Shown piece after piece: positions 54,926-62,847 of a stretch of 64,000 nucleotides of DNA. Under the pieces are notes generated by a model. It made no database searches, had not been told where the DNA came from, and worked only from the letters and a program-made list of their open reading frames with translations. The translations under genes were made by a program, and so were the position numbers. Position 1 is the first letter of the stretch. Each line of letters starts with the position of its first letter. This DNA comes from Ferribacterium limneticum (GTDB taxonomy: Bacteria > Pseudomonadota > Gammaproteobacteria > Burkholderiales > Rhodocyclaceae), in contig NZ_CP075191.1 of the NCBI RefSeq assembly GCF_020510625.1, positions 2,580,001 through 2,644,000 of the forward strand, given 5' to 3'.

Positions 54926-55867
54926 ATGAAAATTCTCGTCGTTGAAGATAGTCGCTCCAGCCTTGCCACACTGACCAAGTACGTCGAACACTTCGGCGCA
55001 ACTGCCATTCCAGCCGAAAATGGCGAAATGGCGCTTGACCTGTTTTCGCACAACCGCCCCGATCTGGTCCTGCTCAACATCGCGCTACCGGATACCGATG
55101 GATTTGCTGTTGCCCAGCGTATCCGGGCCATGGAAAAACCGGGCGACTGGACACCAATCATTTTTCTTGCGTCGCTTGGCCTGGATGCCGATATCGAGCA
55201 AGGCATTGCTGCCGGCGGTGACGACTATCTGCCCAAACCAGTCAGCGAAATCGTGCTCGGGGCAAAGATTCGCACCATGCAGCGCATCGTCCTGATGCGC
55301 GCCTCGCTGCTCGCTGTCACGCGAAAGCTCGACGCAGCCAATCAGGAGCTGATCCGGATTTCGTCCAGCGATGGACTGACCGGCGTGGCCAACCGACGCT
55401 ATTTCGATGAGGCCATTTCCGTTGAATGGCGCCGTGCCCGCCGGCATTCGAACAGCATCGCCGTTTTGATGTGCGACATCGATCATTTCAAGCTTTTCAA
55501 TGACGCCTACGGACACCAGGCCGGGGATGAATGTCTGCGCAAGGTTGCGGCTGCCATCAGCCGCCACACCGAGCGCCCATCCGACACGGTAGCCCGCTTT
55601 GGCGGTGAGGAATTTGCCGTCATCCTGCCGGAAACCAGTATCGCTGGCGCCTTGATGGTGGCCGAGAAAATTCGCCACGCCATCCGTGAGCTGAACATCG
55701 TTCACGCCACCTCACCCACCGGTCAGGTGGCCCTGAGTATCGGCATTGCCTCAGCAGCCCCCGGTTTCGACAACCCGCCCGATGATCTGATCCTTGCTGC
55801 TGACAAGGCGCTTTACCGGGCCAAGCAAGAAGGTCGTGATCGCGTCTGCCGCGCCGACGCCACCTAG
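54926..55867 (+). CDS. Receiver-diguanylate cyclase with altered phosphoacceptor
   Basis: 313 residues. The receiver (1-125) reads LVLLNIALPDTDGF: Asn where the phosphoacceptor Asp is expected, though the acidic pair (VVEDSRSS) and Lys (YLPKPVSE) are kept. The GGDEF domain (155-310) is intact: ARFGGEEFAVILPET, with DGLTGVANRR at its start. It should make c-di-GMP but is probably not switched by phosphorylation. 13 bp before a CheY-like gene. Confidence 0.88.
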   Translation: MKILVVEDSRSSLATLTKYVEHFGATAIPAENGEMALDLFSHNRPDLVLLNIALPDTDGFAVAQRIRAMEKPGDWTPIIFLASLGLDADIEQGIAAGGDDYLPKPVSEIVLGAKIRTMQRIVLMRASLLAVTRKLDAANQELIRISSSDGLTGVANRRYFDEAISVEWRRARRHSNSIAVLMCDIDHFKLFNDAYGHQAGDECLRKVAAAISRHTERPSDTVARFGGEEFAVILPETSIAGALMVAEKIRHAIRELNIVHATSPTGQVALSIGIASAAPGFDNPPDDLILAADKALYRAKQEGRDRVCRADAT

Positions 55868-55880
55868 ACCCCGACAAATC

Positions 55881-56273
55881 ATGGCCAGAAGACGCATTTC
55901 CGTCATCATCGTTGACGACAATGACATGATGCGCAGCATCCTTCGCGGCATGTTGCGCGGCGAGGAATACGACGTCGTCGGCGAGGCCCGCAACGGTGTG
56001 GCTGCCATCGATCTGGTCGAACGCTTGAAGCCTGACATCGCTTGCATGGATGTCATGATGCCGGAAAAGAACGGTATCGAAGCCTTGTGCGAAATCAAGG
56101 CAACCTACCCAGCGACAGAGGTCATCATGGTGACCAGCAATTCGGACCCGGATACGGTTCAGGAAGCAATCCAGAACGGAGCGAGCGGCTTCATCATCAA
56201 GCCCTTCAATGCGGCTCGTGTGCTCGACACCCTGGAAAAGGTCAGCGGACGAGTCCGCCAGAAAAAATCCTAG
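55881..56273 (+). CDS. CheY-like response regulator
   Basis: 130 residues, one receiver: VIIVDDNDMMRSILRGML, phosphoacceptor in ACMDVMMPEKNG, VTSNS and IIKPFN. All switch residues are present. The start at 55881 is chosen for position after the GGDEF stop; a longer frame overlaps that gene. The stop overlaps the gloB stop on the other strand (56270-56273). A pair with the upstream receiver-GGDEF protein is likely. Confidence 0.88.
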   Translation: MARRRISVIIVDDNDMMRSILRGMLRGEEYDVVGEARNGVAAIDLVERLKPDIACMDVMMPEKNGIEALCEIKATYPATEVIMVTSNSDPDTVQEAIQNGASGFIIKPFNAARVLDTLEKVSGRVRQKKS

Positions 56274-57067
56274 AAGTTGTTTCGCCAGCTGCGGATAGCC
56301 GTAAAAATCGCCGTTTTTGAACGATCACCGGCGTCTGTAGCTTGCGCAATATCATTGCCGACCAGACTTGGCCCGGCATGCCGCAAACCGGCCTCGACCA
56401 CGGCCGGCTCCTGGCAGCGCAGGAAGGGATTGGTCGCTTTTTCCTCGCCCAATGTCGACGGCACGCTTGGCATACCGGCAGCACGCAGCGCAGCCACTTT
56501 GGCCACACGTGCCAGCAATTCCGGATTATCCGGCTCCACCGCCAGTGCGAAACGCAGGTTCATCTCGGTGTATTCGTGCGCACAGTAAATCAGTGTGTCA
56601 TCGGGCAAGGTAGCAATACGGTCCAGAGAGGCTGACATCTGGGCCGGTGTCCCTTCGAACAAGCGCCCGCAACCGGCACCAAACAGTGTATCGCCACAGA
56701 AAAGCGCCCCCGGCGTGTAATAAGCCAGATGCCCCAGCGTGTGGCCGGGAACGGCGATCACGGTCACGTTCTGCCCGAGTACATCGATGCTTTCGCCACC
56801 ACTCAGGGGACGAGTACAGCCTGTGATAGACTCGTTGCCCGGTGCATGAACCTCGGCTTGCCAGCGCGCTTTCAGGTCGGCGACGCCCCCCTGATGATCG
56901 GCGTGGTGATGGGTGATCAGGATGCCTTCCAGCGTCAAGCCGTCAGCTTCCAGCCTTGCCTGTACAGGCGCAGCATCGCCGGGATCGACGACGAAGGCAC
57001 GCTTGCCCCGGGTCAGCAGCCAGATGTAATTGTCTTTGAATGCGGGAATGAAAGAGATATCGAACAT
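56270..57067 (-). CDS. gloB: Hydroxyacylglutathione hydrolase (glyoxalase II)
   Basis: 265 residues, a metallo-beta-lactamase fold enzyme hydrolysing S-lactoylglutathione. Motif ILITHHHADHQGGV gives the binuclear metal site; GHTLGHLAYY, FCGDTLFGAGCGRLFEG and AHEYTEMNLRFAL follow. The last 15 or so residues (TAIFTAIRSWRNNF) fit the substrate-binding C-terminus. Divergent from the methyltransferase gene. Confidence 0.94.
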   Translation of the reverse strand: MFDISFIPAFKDNYIWLLTRGKRAFVVDPGDAAPVQARLEADGLTLEGILITHHHADHQGGVADLKARWQAEVHAPGNESITGCTRPLSGGESIDVLGQNVTVIAVPGHTLGHLAYYTPGALFCGDTLFGAGCGRLFEGTPAQMSASLDRIATLPDDTLIYCAHEYTEMNLRFALAVEPDNPELLARVAKVAALRAAGMPSVPSTLGEEKATNPFLRCQEPAVVEAGLRHAGPSLVGNDIAQATDAGDRSKTAIFTAIRSWRNNF

Positions 57068-57095
57068 ACCGGAACTATCGAGCGACGCGCCCCGG

Positions 57096-57812
57096 ATGTC
57101 AATTCCCGGGCTGGACGCTTGGCTGGCCTCGGCTCCCGGCCACTATGTACTGGACTGGGAACAGCGCCAGCTCGATGGCATCGTCGCCGACATTTTCGGT
57201 TTCAACGCGCTTCAACTGGGCCTGCCGCAAGGTGACTTCCTGCGTGCCAACCGCATCCCGCTGCGCCAGCGAGGCGGCGAACACGGCCCGGTCGATGTGC
57301 AGTGCAACTACACGGCCCTGCCCTTCGCTTCGAACAGTATCGACCTTGTCGTTCTGCCGCATATTCTCGAATTCAGTGACGAACCGCACCAGATCCTGCG
57401 TGAAGTCGAACGCATCCTGATCCCCGAGGGCCAGGTCATCATCGTTGGCTTTAATCCGCTATCGCTGTGGGGCCTCAAACGCAAACTGGACCGCAGTGGC
57501 GAGTTCCCGTGGAACGGCAGCTACCTGTCGATGAATCGCCTGAAAGACTGGATGAAACTACTCGGTTTCGAGGTCGACCGTGGCCATCTGGGATGTTACG
57601 TCCCCCCCGTCGATCAACTGAAATGGCTGCAGAACTGGCGTTTCATCGAGAACGCCAGTAAGCGCTGGTGGAATTTCTCCGGTGGCGTCTATGTGCTGCG
57701 CGCCATCAAGCGCACGCACAGCATGCGCCTGATCACCCCAAAATGGAAAACGCAGGGGGTGCGTGCCAAGGCACTGCGCCCGATTGCTCAAAAGGAAGGC
57801 CATGACCGCTGA
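57096..57812 (+). CDS. SAM-dependent methyltransferase-like protein (YafS-like)
   Basis: 238 residues from ATG 57096; ATG 57048 is an alternative that overlaps the gloB start. The fold is class I methyltransferase: [20 protein letters not shown] and [23 protein letters not shown]. The N-terminal SAM loop is weak. E. coli has the same order gloB/yafS/rnhA/dnaQ, which supports YafS. Substrate unknown. Its last 11 bases overlap rnhA. Confidence 0.85.
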   Translation: MSIPGLDAWLASAPGHYVLDWEQRQLDGIVADIFGFNALQLGLPQGDFLRANRIPLRQRGGEHGPVDVQCNYTALPFASNSIDLVVLPHILEFSDEPHQILREVERILIPEGQVIIVGFNPLSLWGLKRKLDRSGEFPWNGSYLSMNRLKDWMKLLGFEVDRGHLGCYVPPVDQLKWLQNWRFIENASKRWWNFSGGVYVLRAIKRTHSMRLITPKWKTQGVRAKALRPIAQKEGHDR

Positions 57813-58254
57813 AGAAACCGTTGAAATATTTACCGATGGCGCCTGCAAGGGCAATCCCGGCCCGGGCGGCTGGGGGGCGATCCTGCGCCTTGGGCCACAT
57901 GAGAAGGAACTGTGGGGCGGCGAGAAGGAAACGACCAACAACCGCATGGAACTGACCGCAGCCATTCGCGCTATCGAAGCGCTCAAGCGCCCGATTGGCG
58001 GCAAGATCTACACCGACTCGCAATATGTGATGAAGGGCATCAACGAGTGGATTCACGGCTGGAAGAAGAACGGCTGGAAAACCTCGGACAAGAAGCCGGT
58101 CAAGAACGCCGATCTCTGGCAACTGCTCGATGCCCAGGTCAAGCGCCACAAGCTCGAATGGGTTTGGGTCAAAGGGCATTCCGGCCATCCGGAAAATGAA
58201 CGCGCCGATGCACTGGCCAATCGCGGCATCGACGAGTTGGTGCTCAGTCGCTAG
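57802..58254 (+). CDS. rnhA: Ribonuclease HI
   Basis: 150 residues. Removes RNA from RNA-DNA hybrids. The DEDD residues are present: [18 protein letters not shown] (Asp), [15 protein letters not shown] (Glu), [12 protein letters not shown] (Asp) and [15 protein letters not shown] (Asp). The basic handle [17 protein letters not shown] is intact. Start at 57802 follows AAGGAAGG. Confidence 0.96.
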   Translation: MTAEETVEIFTDGACKGNPGPGGWGAILRLGPHEKELWGGEKETTNNRMELTAAIRAIEALKRPIGGKIYTDSQYVMKGINEWIHGWKKNGWKTSDKKPVKNADLWQLLDAQVKRHKLEWVWVKGHSGHPENERADALANRGIDELVLSR

Positions 58255-58314
58255 TCATTAGTTACTAGCGCAAACCCTGCTAACAACCAGTAACTGACAA
58301 CCAGTGACCAAATA

Positions 58315-59031
58315 ATGAGACAGATTGTCCTCGACACCGAAACCACCGGCCTCGACCCGCGCTCGGGTCACCGCATCATCGAAGTGGCATGCATCGAGAT
58401 GGTCAACCGCCGCTTCACCGGCCACCACCTGCACAAATACATCAACCCGGAACGAGAAATCGACGCCGGCGCTCAGGCGGTCCACGGCATTACCCTTGAG
58501 TTCCTGGCCGACAAGCCGAAATTTGCCGACATCGCCGATGAATTCCTTGAGTTCATCAACGGTGCCGAGCTGATCATCCACAACGCGCCTTTCGACATCG
58601 GCTTCCTCAATGCCGAACTCGACCGCCTCGGCCGGGTTCCGGTCGGCACCATCTGCAATGGCGTCATCGACACCCTGCGCATGGCCAAGGAACTGCACCC
58701 CGGCAAACGCAATAGTCTCGATGCGCTGTGCGAACGCTACGAAATCGATAATTCGACCCGCACCCTGCACGGCGCGCTGCTCGATACGGAATTGCTGGCT
58801 GACGTCTTCCTGGCCATGACTCGCGGCCAGAACAGCCTGATGATCGAACCCGACGCTGCGCCACGTCCCAACATCGGTGCCGACGGCCAGGTCCGCGAAC
58901 GCAAGCCACTCAGCGTACGCCGCGCCTCGCCGGAGGAAATCGCCGAGCACGAAACGGTATTGGCGGCGATCGACAAGGAATCCAAAGGCGCCTGCATCTG
59001 GCTGCCCAAGCCTGAAACCGAAGCGGCCTGA
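58315..59031 (+). CDS. dnaQ: DNA polymerase III epsilon subunit (proofreading)
   Basis: 238 residues. Exonuclease motifs IVLDTETTGLDPRSGHRIIE, IIHNAPFDIGFLNAEL and HGALLDTELLADVF are all intact. The C-terminal ~50 residues (QNSLMIEPDAAPRP on) are the flexible part that binds the alpha subunit. It starts 60 bp after rnhA. The gap holds small repeats of AACAACCAGT/GACAACCAGT before the start. This is the replicative copy, separate from the two DnaQ-like genes at 11875 and 15596. Confidence 0.95.
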   Translation: MRQIVLDTETTGLDPRSGHRIIEVACIEMVNRRFTGHHLHKYINPEREIDAGAQAVHGITLEFLADKPKFADIADEFLEFINGAELIIHNAPFDIGFLNAELDRLGRVPVGTICNGVIDTLRMAKELHPGKRNSLDALCERYEIDNSTRTLHGALLDTELLADVFLAMTRGQNSLMIEPDAAPRPNIGADGQVRERKPLSVRRASPEEIAEHETVLAAIDKESKGACIWLPKPETEAA

Positions 59032-59038
59032 TCCCGAC

Positions 59039-59917
59039 ATGCTGCCAATTTCCCTACTCATCTGGATCGCTTTGGAAATATCCGGCTACCTCTACATCGG
59101 TCGCCATTTCATGCAACTCGACTGGCCGCTCGCCATCGTCGGCGCCATCAACTGCCTGCTCGGCCTGCGCTTCTGGATGAACGCCACGACCTGGACATTC
59201 GGCATGGCCTTCGCCTCGCCGGCGCCGCGCCTCGGCTTTGCCAAGCGGCTGGCGATCATGCTTGGCGAATACCTCGCCTTCCTGCTCACCTTCCTGCTCG
59301 TCATTCCTTTCGAGCTGCTGTGGATGCCGGCCGACCGCCTGCCCGCCGGCAGCCGGCCGATCCTCCTCGTCCATGGTTACGGCTGTAGCCGTGGCATCTG
59401 GTGGCTACTCCGCCGGCGCCTGGAAGCCGCGGGACATACGGTCGCCTCGGTCAGCCTGATCCCGCCCTATACCAGCCTGGGCAAGCTCGTCCCGCAACTG
59501 AATCAGCGTATCGAGGAGGTCTGCGCCATGACGGGCAGCAAGCAGGTCACGCTGATCGCCCACAGCATGGGCGGCCTGATCTGCCGCTCCTACCTGGCTC
59601 GCCACGGTTCCGATCGGGTCGACCGGCTGCTGACATTGGCCACCCCGCATCAAGGTTCGGCGCTGGCCCGCATCGGCATCGGCAAGAATGCCCGTGAAAT
59701 GCAGCCGGGCTCACTGTGGCTGCGCGACATGGCGAGCGAGGCGGTGACAATTCCGTTCATCAGCCTGCGCAATGCCTACGACAACTACGCCATGCCGCAG
59801 GACAACCAGCGCCTGCCCGGGGCGCGCGATGTCGAACTTCCGCCTGTCGGCCACATCGCCATGCTTTATGATAAAAGCATCGCTAATCTGCTGATTGAAT
59901 TGTTGAAACAGAAATAA
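59039..59917 (+). CDS. Membrane-anchored alpha/beta hydrolase, lipase-like
   Basis: 292 residues. N-terminal helices (LPISLLIWIALEISGYLYIG, LAIVGAINCLLGLRF, MLGEYLAFLLTFLLVIPFEL) are followed by an alpha/beta hydrolase: ILLVHGYGCSRGIWWLL (oxyanion region) and VTLIAHSMGGLICRSYL (nucleophile Ser). The Asp and His partners are probably in DNQRLPGARDVEL and VGHIAM near the end. Lipid or polyester turnover is possible. 7 bp after dnaQ. Confidence 0.83.
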   Translation: MLPISLLIWIALEISGYLYIGRHFMQLDWPLAIVGAINCLLGLRFWMNATTWTFGMAFASPAPRLGFAKRLAIMLGEYLAFLLTFLLVIPFELLWMPADRLPAGSRPILLVHGYGCSRGIWWLLRRRLEAAGHTVASVSLIPPYTSLGKLVPQLNQRIEEVCAMTGSKQVTLIAHSMGGLICRSYLARHGSDRVDRLLTLATPHQGSALARIGIGKNAREMQPGSLWLRDMASEAVTIPFISLRNAYDNYAMPQDNQRLPGARDVELPPVGHIAMLYDKSIANLLIELLKQK

Positions 59918-59919
59918 CC

Positions 59920-61224
59920 ATGAACATTCCCGATACCGCCCGTGCCCAGGCCCAGGACCTGCTCGACTTCATCGATGCCAGCCCCAGCCCCTGGCATGCC
60001 GTACAAACCTGTGAAACCCGGCTGCAGGCCGCTGGCTTCAGCCGGCTTGAAGAAGTCGATCGCTGGACGCTGAGCGCCGGTAGTCGCCACTACGTGGTGC
60101 GTGGCGGATCGTCGATCATTGCCTTTATCGTCGGCCAGCAATCGGCTGCCGAGACCGGCCTGCGGATGATCGGCGCCCATACCGATTCGCCGGGCCTGCG
60201 CCTCAAGCCGAAGCCGGCCGAAGACGCGGCTGGCATGGTAAGGCTCGGCGTCGAGGTCTACGGTGGCCCCATCCTCGCCACCTTCGCCGACCGCGACCTG
60301 TCGCTGGCCGGGCGCGTCAACGTTCGTACGCCGGGCGGTTTCGCAACCCGGCTGGTGCACTTTGCCGAACCTCTGCTGCGCCTGCCCAATCTCGCCATCC
60401 ACATGAATCGCGAGGTCAATGAGAGCGGCCTGAAGTTCAACAAACAGACCGAACTGCCTCTGCTACTGGGCGTTTCCGAAGACGGTACGAAAGCCGAGGC
60501 GCGCTTCCGCCAGCCGATTGCCGGGGCGCTCGGCGTCGAACCCGGCGATCTGCTGACCTGGGAACTGAACGCCTACGACACACAAAAAGGCAGCTTCTGG
60601 GGCGTAGATCGCGAGTTCATCGCCAACAGCCAACTCGATAACCTGGCCTCCTGCCATGCCGCATTGAGCGCCCTGCTCGCTACCAAAGAACCGCAAGCCA
60701 CCTGCCTGTGCGCCTTCTTCGACCATGAAGAAGTCGGCAGCGAGAGCGCTGCCGGCGCCGGCGGCAGTTTTGTCTCCGACGTGATCAGCCGGCTGGCCAC
60801 CAGTGCCGGCCTCGATGGCGAGGACCAACGCCGGATGCTAGCGCGAAGTTTCTTCATCAGCGCCGACATGGCCCACGGCTGGCATCCCAACTTCCCGGCT
60901 GCCTACGAGCCCTGTCACCACGCGACAGTAAATGCCGGGCCGGTCATCAAGAGCAATGCCAACCAGCGTTACAGTACCAACGCCGATACCGCCGCCCGTT
61001 TCATGGCCATCTGCGCCAAAGCCGGGGTGCCCTGCCAACAGTACGCCCACCGCACCGATCTCGGCTGCGGCAGTACCATCGGCCCCATCGTCGCCTCCCG
61101 CCTCGGCATTCCCAGCGTCGATGTCGGTTCGCCGATGTGGGCCATGCACAGCATTCGTGAGAGCGCCGGTGTCCTTGATCACACCTACATGATTTCTGCC
61201 CTGACCACGAGTTTCACGGACTGA
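59920..61224 (+). CDS. M18 family aminopeptidase
   Basis: 434 residues. Metal-site motifs of M18 are seen: MIGAHTDSPGLRLKPKP, ACLCAFFDHEEVGSES-like CAFFDHEEVGSESAAGAGG, FISADMAHGWHPNFPAAYEP and HRTDLGCGSTIGPI. It removes N-terminal residues from peptides in the cytoplasm. The start ATG is 2 bp after the hydrolase stop. One base before the next gene. Confidence 0.94.
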   Translation: MNIPDTARAQAQDLLDFIDASPSPWHAVQTCETRLQAAGFSRLEEVDRWTLSAGSRHYVVRGGSSIIAFIVGQQSAAETGLRMIGAHTDSPGLRLKPKPAEDAAGMVRLGVEVYGGPILATFADRDLSLAGRVNVRTPGGFATRLVHFAEPLLRLPNLAIHMNREVNESGLKFNKQTELPLLLGVSEDGTKAEARFRQPIAGALGVEPGDLLTWELNAYDTQKGSFWGVDREFIANSQLDNLASCHAALSALLATKEPQATCLCAFFDHEEVGSESAAGAGGSFVSDVISRLATSAGLDGEDQRRMLARSFFISADMAHGWHPNFPAAYEPCHHATVNAGPVIKSNANQRYSTNADTAARFMAICAKAGVPCQQYAHRTDLGCGSTIGPIVASRLGIPSVDVGSPMWAMHSIRESAGVLDHTYMISALTTSFTD

Positions 61225-61225
61225 T

Positions 61226-61774
61226 ATGAGTGATCCAATCCTTTTCCTGCTCGGCACGCTGCTGGTCGTCTGGCTGTCGCGCAAACCGCTGCGCAAACCG
61301 GGCAGTCACGGCTTCTACCGTTTCTTTGCCTGGGAGGCCATTCTCGGCCTGATCGTGCTCAATCATGGCGTCTGGGGGACGGACCCCTATTCGCCACACC
61401 AGTTCACCTCGTGGCTATTGATGCTGCTCAGCATCTTTCTGGTGGCCGAAGGCACGCGCACCCTGCGCCGTCACGGTGCCGCCAATGAAAAACGCGATGA
61501 CGGCTCGTTCTACGAATTCGAGAAGACCACCCAACTTGTCTCCCACGGCATCTTCGGCCACATCCGCCATCCGATGTACGCCTCGCTGCTGGCGCTGGCC
61601 TGGGGTGCCTATTTTCAGGATCCAAGTACGATCGGTACGATCATCGTCGGAATCGCCTCATTCTCTCTTTGGCTGACGGCGGTTACCGACGAGCGGGAAT
61701 GCCTGGCCTATTTTGGCCCCGCCTACGCCGATTACATGCAGCGAACCAAGCGCTTCATCCCCTTCCTACTCTGA
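61226..61774 (+). CDS. Isoprenylcysteine-carboxyl-methyltransferase-like membrane protein
   Basis: 182 residues with about four helices and the ICMT/PEMT signature at the C-terminus: LVSHGIFGHIRHPMYASLLALAWGA and TDERECLAYFGPAYADYMQRTKRFIPF. It likely methylates a lipid or thiol using SAM. Starts one base after the aminopeptidase stop; convergent with the next gene over nine bases. Confidence 0.85.
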   Translation: MSDPILFLLGTLLVVWLSRKPLRKPGSHGFYRFFAWEAILGLIVLNHGVWGTDPYSPHQFTSWLLMLLSIFLVAEGTRTLRRHGAANEKRDDGSFYEFEKTTQLVSHGIFGHIRHPMYASLLALAWGAYFQDPSTIGTIIVGIASFSLWLTAVTDERECLAYFGPAYADYMQRTKRFIPFLL

Positions 61775-62101
61775 AGCGGTGCTTGATCTCATCATTTCGT
61801 TGCAGGTCGCCCGGCCGAAGGTCTCAGCCTTCTTCGGGCTGGAAATCTGCGGCTCCTCATAGACACGCTTGATGATGTAGTTGGTGATTCGCGCTCCGTC
61901 GCTGCCATCCTCATCGAACAGCTTCATCGGCCGACCCCGGTCACGGTTGTAGAAGGCCTGCAAGGCATGATCGCGAACGCGTTCGCAAAAGCGGATTTTC
62001 TGGGCGTCAGGCATGCTGTCGTCGATGGGTCCCGGATGGCCATGTGCCCAAGCACCGGAAACAGCCAGCAAGGCCAGCAGGGACAAACTGAATCGCTTCA
62101 T
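61766..62101 (-). CDS. Small secreted protein, unknown function
   Basis: 111 residues with a Sec signal (MKRFSLSLLALLAVSGAWAHG, cleavage near residue 19). The mature part has two cysteines (IRFCERVRDHALQAFYNRDR and ATCNEMM). It follows the cytochrome gene directly (overlap four bases), so both are exported together; a helper of the cytochrome is possible. Family not recognised. Confidence 0.68.
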   Translation of the reverse strand: MKRFSLSLLALLAVSGAWAHGHPGPIDDSMPDAQKIRFCERVRDHALQAFYNRDRGRPMKLFDEDGSDGARITNYIIKRVYEEPQISSPKKAETFGRATCNEMMRSSTASE

Positions 62102-62760
62102 TCCTTGGGTTCCTGAATTGAGGTGAGATAAGCCAGGATATCCTGAATATCCTGCGCCTTCAGGCCGTTGAGCACACCGACCGTACCCTCTTCGTCATGC
62201 GGCCGATCGCCCTTCAGGTAGAGATCCACCTGGCGCTGCAGGTAATTCGTGTATTGCCCGACCAGCATCGGGAACATGCCACGGCCCTTGCCTGCCTTGC
62301 CATGACAGGCGGCGCACTGCTTCTGGTAGATCTTCCCGCCATTGTCCAGATCACCCTCGGCCCGCGGAATGATCATCACCTTTTCCGCCATCAGCAGCTT
62401 GGTCAGCGCATCTTCCTTGCCGGTATAGGTCGGCATCTTGGTGTCGAGTTCGATCCCGGTCAGATAGGCGGCAATATCCTTGATGTCGGCATCAGAAAGC
62501 TCCCGCTCCTGCGTATAGGGGAACATCGGGATATTGACCCGGGTCCGTGCCCGGAAATTTTTCAGCTGGCTCTCGATGTATTTAACCTGCTGGCCGGCAA
62601 TGCGCGGGTACTCGCCCTTCTTGCCCCCCTGCCCGTTATCGCTGTGGCAAGCGGCACAGGTACCGTTGATTTCCTTACCTTTTTCAAGGTCGACCGCAGC
62701 AACGGGCAGGCTCGCCATCAAGGCGGCCAGCAATAGAGGAATCTGTATGTAACGCAGCAT
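62098..62760 (-). CDS. Diheme cytochrome c4
   Basis: 220 residues. Signal peptide (PLLLAALMASLPVAAVDLE) and two heme sites: CAACHSDNGQGGKKGEYPRI near residue 35 and CAACHGKAGKGRGMFPMLVG near 135. Two similar halves each with a distal Met (IPMFPYT and the second YLTSIQ area). It carries electrons in the periplasm to terminal oxidases. An FNR-like box lies in the gap to the divergent RegB-like gene. Confidence 0.92.
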   Translation of the reverse strand: MLRYIQIPLLLAALMASLPVAAVDLEKGKEINGTCAACHSDNGQGGKKGEYPRIAGQQVKYIESQLKNFRARTRVNIPMFPYTQERELSDADIKDIAAYLTGIELDTKMPTYTGKEDALTKLLMAEKVMIIPRAEGDLDNGGKIYQKQCAACHGKAGKGRGMFPMLVGQYTNYLQRQVDLYLKGDRPHDEEGTVGVLNGLKAQDIQDILAYLTSIQEPKE

Positions 62761-62817
62761 GAAATGGCAACTCCGAATTTAGCTGCGGCGAATTGTCGCA
62801 TCTTCCAAGCGACTGAA

Positions 62818-62833
62818 AATTGACACAAATCAC
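62818..62833. promoter_or_regulatory. Weak FNR-like box between cytochrome c4 and regB
   Basis: TTGACACAAATCAC at 62820-62833 fits TTGAT-N4-ATCAA with one change in each half. It lies between the divergent starts (62760 and 62848), only 88 bp apart, so it could act on either. Confidence 0.35.
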
Positions 62834-62847
62834 GCATAATCCCCCCC

